From Gammaproteobacteria bacterium UBA3532 (GTDB taxonomy: Bacteria; Pseudomonadota; Gammaproteobacteria; Enterobacterales; UBA3532), in contig DFOV01000343.1 of the NCBI GenBank assembly GCA_002376965.1, positions 1-17,251 on the forward strand: a stretch of DNA of 17,251 bases. The letters are read 5' to 3'. The position numbers and the translations under genes were made by a program. Below are positions 8,244-13,500 of the stretch, piece by piece. The notes under the pieces were generated by a model, which saw only the letters and a program-made list of their open reading frames with translations, was not told the DNA's origin and ran no database searches. Numbering within the stretch: the first letter of the stretch is position 1; every line of letters starts with the position of its first letter.

Positions 8244-10208
8244 ATGTCTGACTTATTCAAGGTTGTAATTGCGACTATTTTAATGTCGTCCTTCTCAGCT
8301 GCTTATGCATCATGTGACGTTTCGAGTGAATGGGAGCTGGTTGGACGGCTGAATATGGGGGGACATACCGGTCAGCTGGCAATTGGAAATGAACCCTGTA
8401 TGGAGTACATCGTTCTAGATAACGCTAGCACCTATGAAGATACCACATCGCTATCATTGAAAATGGTCAAAGTTAAAAAGCCTACCCGAGGTATTAATGC
8501 TATCGGTCAAGTCTTTTTTGAGGATATCAGTCACGTAACCGCGATTATTCGTTACCAAAATGAACAGGGCCAATCGGGTTACCATGTATCTGAGCAAGGC
8601 TATAGCTTTAAGCCAATCAGTGACAATGTGATGTCTGAGAAGCTAAAAGGTTTCCCTCAATCAACCAAGCTAGTGGTTGGAGGGAACGGCAGCTATTTGG
8701 CACCCGGAGGAGTCGTATATGCTTCAACTCCCTCGCTGGTCTTCAAACGAGCGACTGGACAACGAGCGCAGTCTTGGAGTCTTTATGATAGTGCAATAGC
8801 TCCGGCTGGAAACGATGTTTTAGTGATGAAACTAGATGATCCAACCAAGGATTATTGGGTATTCACCCGAGCAGGTGCGTCCCAAGCTGAGCTTGATATG
8901 ATTGATACTGCAGAAATTATTGGACTGGATATCACACCGAATATATCTCTCCTAATCAATAGTACGCGTCAACACCGTACTCAAACGCCATTTTTCTGGG
9001 TATTACTGGAAAACGGCGGCAATATGCTCGTGAATTCTCAAACTTTAAATCAACGAGAAATATTTTCCTCCAGCCGTCCCGCAAACTATCTGGCATTTCA
9101 GACGGAAGGTGACTTCTTCGTTGAAGATCTTCCTGATTTGGCCATTACCTCTCGCGGCTACACCTATGGGAGTAGGACCAGCATCTGGCTGTATGCCAAC
9201 GGTGATGTTCGTATGAAAAATGTTACCGCTGCCAATCACTACGTTTTGGTTTTTCAAAGAGACCGATTGATTGAGCCTGACTGTGCTAATGGCTGTTCAG
9301 GGGGCGGAGGTGAGCCCGATAGTGACTTAGACGGGCATATTGATGTCATGGATAACTGTCCACTCACGCCGAATGTTGATCAAGCCGACATGGATTTGGA
9401 TAGTGTAGGCGACGTTTGTGATGATGATATGGATGGTGATGGGTATATTAACTCCAGCGATAATTGCCCAGTAGTGTCCAATGAAGAGCAAACGGATACG
9501 GATAGTGATGGATTGGGAAATGCCTGTGATGCCGACGTTGATAATGATGGTTGGGCAAATGAACAGGATAATTGTGCACTTGTTGCCAACCCTGAGCAGT
9601 TGGACAATGATGCAGATGGGGTCGGAGACCTATGTGACTCTGATGATGACAATGACACAATTGATGACGAGCTGGATAACTGCCCGTTGACCTGGAATAC
9701 CGATCAAAAGGATCTGGATGATGATTGGTTGGGAGACGTGTGTGATGATGATGCAGATGGGGATGAGTATGCCAAAGTTGACGATTGTGATGATTTAAAT
9801 CCGTCCATTTATCCAGGAGCGACTGAGATCTTGAATAATGGGATAGATGAAAACTGTAATGGTCTGGAAGATGACAATGTCGATGCAATTGAAGACAAAA
9901 TATCAGCGATTATTCGTGCCATACCTGATGACGATTATACGAACCGTAACCATCGTAAAACGCTGTTAAATAAAGTGGATTCGTTATTTGATAGCATTCG
10001 AGAAGGGCTTGATGCGGCACCAGAACAAAGAGCTGCTATTTTGCAACAAGCTATCGACAAAATAGAGCAGGATTTAATGAAAAAGACCGATGGTTGCTAT
10101 GTAAAAGGAAGTGCTGAAAAGAATGACTGGGTTGAGTCTTGCGATGAGCAATACCGACTCTATTGGGCTTTAGATGATTTGAGAGCGGCGTTATTAGCTG
10201 TTATGTAA
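8244..10208 (+). CDS. Secreted thrombospondin type 3 repeat protein, putative calcium binding
   Basis: This is not a known flagellar component. From the chosen ATG the protein is 654 residues. It starts with a Sec signal peptide (hydrophobic 4-20, likely cleavage AYA|SC after 22). Residues about 23-345 form a beta-rich region that I do not recognise. A short DCANGC plus Gly-rich linker follows. Four thrombospondin type 3-like repeats span about 358-504, with DNCP/DNCA at 370, 406, 442 and 478 (exact 36-residue period) and Asp-rich loops ending GDVC-like. A MopE-like metal-binding motif (DDCDDLNPSIYPGATEI, then DENCNG) lies at about 513-544. Residues 546-654 are helical and carry KTDGC and NDWVESC. 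The start at 8244 is chosen because the signal peptide begins there and GGGGG at 8235-8239 can act as ribosome binding site; an in-frame ATG at 8157 would add 29 polar residues. The likely role is extracellular or cell-surface calcium-dependent structure or adhesion, by inference only. Confidence 0.8.
   Translation: MSDLFKVVIATILMSSFSAAYASCDVSSEWELVGRLNMGGHTGQLAIGNEPCMEYIVLDNASTYEDTTSLSLKMVKVKKPTRGINAIGQVFFEDISHVTAIIRYQNEQGQSGYHVSEQGYSFKPISDNVMSEKLKGFPQSTKLVVGGNGSYLAPGGVVYASTPSLVFKRATGQRAQSWSLYDSAIAPAGNDVLVMKLDDPTKDYWVFTRAGASQAELDMIDTAEIIGLDITPNISLLINSTRQHRTQTPFFWVLLENGGNMLVNSQTLNQREIFSSSRPANYLAFQTEGDFFVEDLPDLAITSRGYTYGSRTSIWLYANGDVRMKNVTAANHYVLVFQRDRLIEPDCANGCSGGGGEPDSDLDGHIDVMDNCPLTPNVDQADMDLDSVGDVCDDDMDGDGYINSSDNCPVVSNEEQTDTDSDGLGNACDADVDNDGWANEQDNCALVANPEQLDNDADGVGDLCDSDDDNDTIDDELDNCPLTWNTDQKDLDDDWLGDVCDDDADGDEYAKVDDCDDLNPSIYPGATEILNNGIDENCNGLEDDNVDAIEDKISAIIRAIPDDDYTNRNHRKTLLNKVDSLFDSIREGLDAAPEQRAAILQQAIDKIEQDLMKKTDGCYVKGSAEKNDWVESCDEQYRLYWALDDLRAALLAVM
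9315..9755 (+). repeat. Four 36-residue (108-bp) thrombospondin type 3 repeats
   Basis: Within the secreted protein, four copies of an Asp/Asn-rich unit follow one another at an exact 108-base period. Each has a D-N-C-P (once D-N-C-A) core, a variable NxxQ-like stretch and a terminal DxxGxxC. Thrombospondin type 3 repeats bind calcium through such Asp side chains, with paired cysteines forming disulfides. The copies have diverged in sequence, so this is an old expansion rather than a fresh slippage product. A distinct Asp-rich MopE-like motif follows at 9780-9875. Confidence 0.85.
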
Positions 10209-10221
10209 GTCGACACTAGGA

Positions 10222-10269
10222 AAGAGGGCGGTTAGTTTAAATGCCTTTATAGGCACTAACCGCCTTCTT
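10222..10269. terminator. Bidirectional terminator between convergent genes
   Basis: A 15-base-pair stem with one G-U pair joins 10222-10236 and 10255-10269 (core GGCGGTTAGT with ACTAACCGCC). The 18-base loop can itself form a small GCC/GGC stem. Flanking A and T bases (AAAGA on one side, TTCTT on the other) supply U-rich tails in both directions. It lies after the plus-strand calcium-binding gene, and its right arm covers the 3' end of the minus-strand FliT-like gene, whose stop codon is at 10237-10239. It should terminate both converging transcripts. Confidence 0.75.
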
Positions 10270-10533
10270 GGTTGTTCGTTTGGAAGATAGCTGAGCTTGG
10301 ATATCGGCTTTTTCTTTGGATACCAAGGCTCTTGTTTGCTCATCTAGTGATTGAATTTCTTGAATAAAGCTGGCTACAGAGGGCTGATCGGATTCAGGAA
10401 TCGAAACAGAAAAGTACTGCTTTAATAGCTCATCGCGCTCTAATTGAAGAGTATCTAGCTTTTTCCATTCATTCTTTTGGGCACATTCAAGAAGAGCTTT
10501 CGTATGTTCAAGTGCTTGTTCCAGTTGGCTCAT
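10237..10533 (-). CDS. fliT: FliT-like flagellar export chaperone
   Basis: The product is a 98-residue, mostly helical, charged protein. Residues about 10-40 read LEHTKALLECAQKNEWKKLD and then LQLERDELLKQYF. This resembles the FliT pattern of a helix with Ala-x-x-x-(E/D)-W, followed by an Arg-containing 'ERDELL' helix. FliT proteins bind the cap protein FliD in the cytosol and, in enterics, also modulate FlhDC. The gene starts 13 bases after the fliD stop on the same strand, the expected place for a FliD chaperone. It resembles the small gene called flaI (Vibrio) or fleP (Pseudomonas) next to fliD. The ribosome binding site is weak (AAGG about 11 bases upstream). The family is poorly conserved, so the assignment rests on context as much as on sequence. 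Confidence 0.65.
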   Translation of the reverse strand: MSQLEQALEHTKALLECAQKNEWKKLDTLQLERDELLKQYFSVSIPESDQPSVASFIQEIQSLDEQTRALVSKEKADIQAQLSSKRTTKKAVSAYKGI

Positions 10534-10546
10534 TGGCTATCTAACC

Positions 10547-12892
10547 TTAGCCCTTATTCAGGTTGGCATACGGCAGGTTCTTCAATTGCGACTCTAAAAA
10601 ACTACCCGTGTTGTTAAATCGACCGACAATGATATCCATCGCGGTGAATTGTTTCATTAGCCTTGTTTCAAGCTGAGACATTCGTAAGTCAAGGGCTGTT
10701 AATTGTTCATTGTAGTCGGTGATCTGGGCTTGTAGTGCGCTGGTTTTATTAGAGAATAGGCCATCAGAGGCGAGTATATCACTTAGAATAGTATCTAACT
10801 GGTCACTGACGCCGCGAAAGAAAGTTGCTGTTCCTCGATCACCGGTCGAACCGCCAATTATTTTAAGTTTAAGGCCGTCAGATGAACTGTCTGTACCTGT
10901 CAGGAATTGTCCACTGCCAGTTGCTTCTTGTCCGTTGATAGTGCCAGCAGTGTTGTTGCCTCTATTTGCACTCTTCACTACCAGGCCAAGCTCGCTGACG
11001 CCAGTTACCGTTGCAGAAGTAATCGAGATGCCAGTTCCTGAGCCGGTGTTGTTGGAGATGATTTCAAAATTGTTGTCTGTGGCATTGTAGCTTACAGTGA
11101 CGCCTAATCCTCCACTTGAAAGGGTGGTATCAGCATTGATTTGCGTTTGTAATTCAGTTGCCAACGCATCACCATCGGCATAGGTACCCAAGTTGAGCGT
11201 AATATCTCCTGAGTCTGTGCCGTCAACATTGATAGTGAAGGTTTGGTTATTGCTATCAACTTCCAAGCTCTCGAGTGCGCCACTAATATATGAGCCGCTG
11301 CCTTCATGAATACCGAGATCCGCAGCCGTGTTGCTATCCAAACCACTAAAAGACACCGAAGATAAAACGCCAAAGGTGCTAGAGCTAAACTCAAGACGGT
11401 TAGAGGTTGTATTGTATTCAACGGTAACGGTTTTATTGTTATCGCTTAGATCCTCATCAGCATTGATCTGGTTTTGTATTTCTTGGGCCAGATCCTCTCC
11501 TGTAGCGTAAGTAGCTTGGGTGAGGGTGATGGTTCCTGAACTGGTACCATCGACATTGATACTAAAGGTGTCGTTGTTGGCATCGATAGTAAGGTTATTC
11601 AGTGTATCACCACGAAAGCTGCCTTGGGAGGCAAGCTGGCGAATGTTTACATCATAAGTGCCCGCTTGGGTATTCACCGTGTTGCTTAGATAAAGAACTT
11701 GAGAATCAGTACTGCGGCCATTAGTCGCAATCAGGTTTCTGACGTTGGTACCGTTTTCTTTGATGGCATTTTGAAATGTGGATGAGTTGAGAGACAGAAA
11801 GCCATTTTCTTCATTAGTCGAAATGCCAATATCTGCCAGAGTTCGAAATTCGTCGTTTTCCAGTCCCGGTACGATTTGGTAGACCGCAGAGCGAATGTTG
11901 TTCATTAATGTACGCAGGGCGCTGTCCCCAATAAGCAACCCTGAGTCGCCATCTGGAACGTATTTGGTTACTTCATTAATAGCGGTTTTAACGTTGTTAA
12001 AGGAGTCAACAAACTCCTGCATTTTTGTTGCTGCGTCAGTAGCGTCACGTTCGATACCAACATTGATTATATCGCCGACTGAGGCCTTTTTAAGATTAAG
12101 TGTTACCCCATTAATCACACCAGCAACCAAGTTATCGGAGCGTGTGACATCTAGCCCATTAACCGTTGCTAATGAGTCTTGTGCCTCAACAGTTTGAGTC
12201 ATATTGGTTGCTGTGCCATCAAAAGCCAGAGCCGATAAACCCGCGGGGCTAGATTCAGTAACACTGATCTGCATACTGTTTTCTTCACCGGTTGACTCTG
12301 AAGAGAGTAGCAGCCTAAATCCGGTGCCGTCGTTGACGATTGAGGCTTGTATACCAATATCGGCATTGTTGATGGCATCTCGGATGCCGGAGAGGGTATT
12401 GTTACTGCTATCAATGTCTATATTATGCGTTACCTGATTTTCACCAGCGGTAAAGCTGTTGTAAGTGTCAGTGCCCTCATCGTAATCGGTTGTACCCAGG
12501 GTAATGGATAGGGTGCCGCTCCCTAGAATGGTATTAGTTTTTTCATAAGAACTCGCAGTGGCCAACGAGTGGCTTTGCGCCAGCCGCTGAACTTCGACTT
12601 GATAGGAGCCTGGCTCTGCCACTGAGCTGGCAGTAGCCGTTACGGCTGTGTCATCCGAGCTGGTTGTCGTGAATGAATTGTAAAGGCTGTTTCTATTCAG
12701 TCCTTCAACAGCATCTTCAAACTCGGACACTGTTCCCCGAATAGTCCCATAAAGGGATAGCTTTGCGTTAATTTCTTCGGTTTGCAAATTGATACGATTT
12801 TCAACGGGATCCCGCGACGAAGAAACCAGCCCTTCGATCAGACCACTTACATCTAGGCCGGAGCCTAGTCCCATTGATTGAATAACAGCCAT
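10547..12892 (-). CDS. fliD: Flagellar filament cap protein FliD (HAP2), enlarged
   Basis: FliD caps the filament tip and inserts flagellin subunits. The 781-residue product has the FliD N-terminal block (GLGSGLDVSGLIEGLV, residues 8-23), then NRINLQTEEINAKLSLYGTI. The flagellin-IN-type core follows at about 95-290 (PGSYQVEVQRLAQSHSL, then LATVNGLDVTRSDN). C-terminal coiled-coil features are at about 690-775 (LDTILSDILASDGLF, LTALDLRMSQLETRLMKQFTAMD). The core with its TLADIGIS motif (351-358) is complete. The protein is far longer than the usual 450-500 residues because about 240 residues are inserted at roughly 400-640, built on two tandem copies of a beta-rich unit (see repeats). The ATG has GGAGG 8 bases upstream. 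A sigma-28 promoter lies at 12948-12974. The FliT-like gene follows closely. Confidence 0.93.
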   Translation of the reverse strand: MAVIQSMGLGSGLDVSGLIEGLVSSSRDPVENRINLQTEEINAKLSLYGTIRGTVSEFEDAVEGLNRNSLYNSFTTTSSDDTAVTATASSVAEPGSYQVEVQRLAQSHSLATASSYEKTNTILGSGTLSITLGTTDYDEGTDTYNSFTAGENQVTHNIDIDSSNNTLSGIRDAINNADIGIQASIVNDGTGFRLLLSSESTGEENSMQISVTESSPAGLSALAFDGTATNMTQTVEAQDSLATVNGLDVTRSDNLVAGVINGVTLNLKKASVGDIINVGIERDATDAATKMQEFVDSFNNVKTAINEVTKYVPDGDSGLLIGDSALRTLMNNIRSAVYQIVPGLENDEFRTLADIGISTNEENGFLSLNSSTFQNAIKENGTNVRNLIATNGRSTDSQVLYLSNTVNTQAGTYDVNIRQLASQGSFRGDTLNNLTIDANNDTFSINVDGTSSGTITLTQATYATGEDLAQEIQNQINADEDLSDNNKTVTVEYNTTSNRLEFSSSTFGVLSSVSFSGLDSNTAADLGIHEGSGSYISGALESLEVDSNNQTFTINVDGTDSGDITLNLGTYADGDALATELQTQINADTTLSSGGLGVTVSYNATDNNFEIISNNTGSGTGISITSATVTGVSELGLVVKSANRGNNTAGTINGQEATGSGQFLTGTDSSSDGLKLKIIGGSTGDRGTATFFRGVSDQLDTILSDILASDGLFSNKTSALQAQITDYNEQLTALDLRMSQLETRLMKQFTAMDIIVGRFNNTGSFLESQLKNLPYANLNKG
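10982..11593 (-). repeat. Tandem ~109-residue duplication inside FliD
   Basis: FliD residues 434-542 (bases 11267-11593) and 543-637 (bases 10982-11266) align closely. LTIDANNDTFSINVDGTSSG parallels LEVDSNNQTFTINVDGTDSG. Next, ATYATGEDLAQEIQNQINAD parallels GTYADGDALATELQTQINAD, and VTVEYNTTSNRLEF parallels VTVSYNATDNNFEI. The sequences differ at many positions, so the duplication is established, not recent. The unit has the alternating beta-strand and helix look of flagellin-IN domains and would add outer lobes to the cap. Confidence 0.85.
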
Positions 12893-12947
12893 AGTGGCAG
12901 CCTCCGAGTAATAACGCTCTATTCGAACACAAACGTTCTAATACAGT

Positions 12948-12974
12948 ATAACGGCAAAAGCCCGATAAACTTTA
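12948..12974 (-). promoter_or_regulatory. Sigma-28 (FliA) promoter for fliD
   Basis: On the minus strand, TAAAGTTT (bases 12967-12974) is followed by exactly 11 bases and then GCCGTTAT (12948-12955). The enteric sigma-28 consensus is TAAAGTTT-N11-GCCGATAA, so the -35 is perfect, the spacing is ideal and the -10 matches 6 of 8. The expected transcription start is near 12941, about 50 bases before the fliD ATG. The -35 element lies inside the hairpin that terminates flaG. Confidence 0.8.
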
Positions 12975-12986
12975 GATTTATCGGGC
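12956..12986 (-). terminator. Intrinsic terminator of flaG
   Basis: A perfect 10-base-pair stem (GCCCGATAAA with TTTATCGGGC; 12960-12969 and 12977-12986) encloses a 7-base loop. In the flaG direction it is followed by TTTT at 12956-12959. It sits about 38 bases after the flaG stop. The T-run is short, so termination may be partial. It overlaps the fliD sigma-28 promoter. Confidence 0.7.
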
Positions 12987-13023
12987 AATATGTTTTGACA
13001 ATGTTATCGATGTTGAATGATCG

Positions 13024-13410
13024 TCAAACCTTTGTCGAAAACAATGTTAGCTCCTTGTTATCATTCAAATTTTGCGCCAGTTTCAGGACATATTCAGCGG
13101 GTATCTGCCGAACCACTTCTTCGGTATCACGATTTACCACCTTGATGATGGATTCGCCGCTTTCTTCATCGACGGAAAAATGAAGATCACGATTGACCGA
13201 CTGAAAGTGCTCGTTGAGCTCAACCACTGCATTTTCTACAGCGGGCTGCTCAACGGGCTCTACGGGTCGCTTGCTATCCGCTTTTATATCCTCTGATGCC
13301 GTTTGGCTAACCTGAGCTTCCTTGTCTACCGGTAATTGCTTGCCACCTTTTGCCGTCATCTTTGTCGCATTGGGCTCATGCCCCTGGGTTGCGTTAATGA
13401 TTTGACTCAT
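13024..13410 (-). CDS. flaG: FlaG-family flagellar protein
   Basis: FlaG proteins are small flagellin-cluster proteins; loss in Pseudomonas-type systems affects filament length. The 128-residue product has a polar, Lys/Glu/Gln-rich N-terminal half with no clear fold. The conserved FlaG domain is at about 67-124: LHFSVDEESGESIIKVVNRD, then TEEVVRQIPAEYVLKLA. The ATG at 13408-13410 is chosen because AGGAG lies 7 bases upstream; a TTG six codons earlier would place that site inside the gene. The gene is 69 bases after the complete flagellin with no recognisable promoter of its own, so it is probably expressed by read-through of the flagellin transcript. It ends before a hairpin terminator shared with the fliD promoter. 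Confidence 0.9.
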   Translation of the reverse strand: MSQIINATQGHEPNATKMTAKGGKQLPVDKEAQVSQTASEDIKADSKRPVEPVEQPAVENAVVELNEHFQSVNRDLHFSVDEESGESIIKVVNRDTEEVVRQIPAEYVLKLAQNLNDNKELTLFSTKV

Positions 13411-13435
13411 GGCTATACTCCTTACCAAAGCGAAG

Positions 13436-13452
13436 GCCCCGACTGGCGGGGC
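13436..13452 (-). terminator. GC-rich hairpin between flagellin and flaG
   Basis: GCCCCG (13436-13441) pairs perfectly with CGGGGC (13447-13452) around a 5-base loop. On the transcribed minus strand it is followed by CTTCGCTTTGG, which is T-containing but not a clean U-tract. It lies between the flagellin stop and flaG, where partial termination would give abundant flagellin mRNA and little flaG mRNA. It could instead be a 3' end stabilising or processing element. Confidence 0.45.
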
Positions 13453-13476
13453 TCGACGCTAACTTGGCCTTTCTAA

Positions 13477-13500
13477 GTATTATCTCAGAAGAGATAATAC
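13477..13500 (-). repeat. Perfect inverted repeat across the flagellin stop codon
   Basis: GTATTATCTC (13477-13486) and GAGATAATAC (13491-13500) form a perfect 10-base-pair stem with a 4-base loop. The flagellin stop codon (13480-13482) lies inside the stem, and the last codons (VLSLLR) form the rest. There is no T-run after it in the transcribed direction. It may be an mRNA-stabilising or processing hairpin. Confidence 0.6.

Noticed and set aside
9315..9755. Regular 108-base periodicity that might suggest a CRISPR or satellite array
   Set aside because: The repeats are diverged and keep one open frame with Cys and Asp positions conserved, so this is protein-level repetition.
9380..9888. His- and Ser-rich open frames antisense to the thrombospondin type 3 repeats
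   Set aside because: They are the reverse reading of Asp codons (GAT/GAC give ATC, TCA and CAT/CAC). The periodic composition comes from the real gene.
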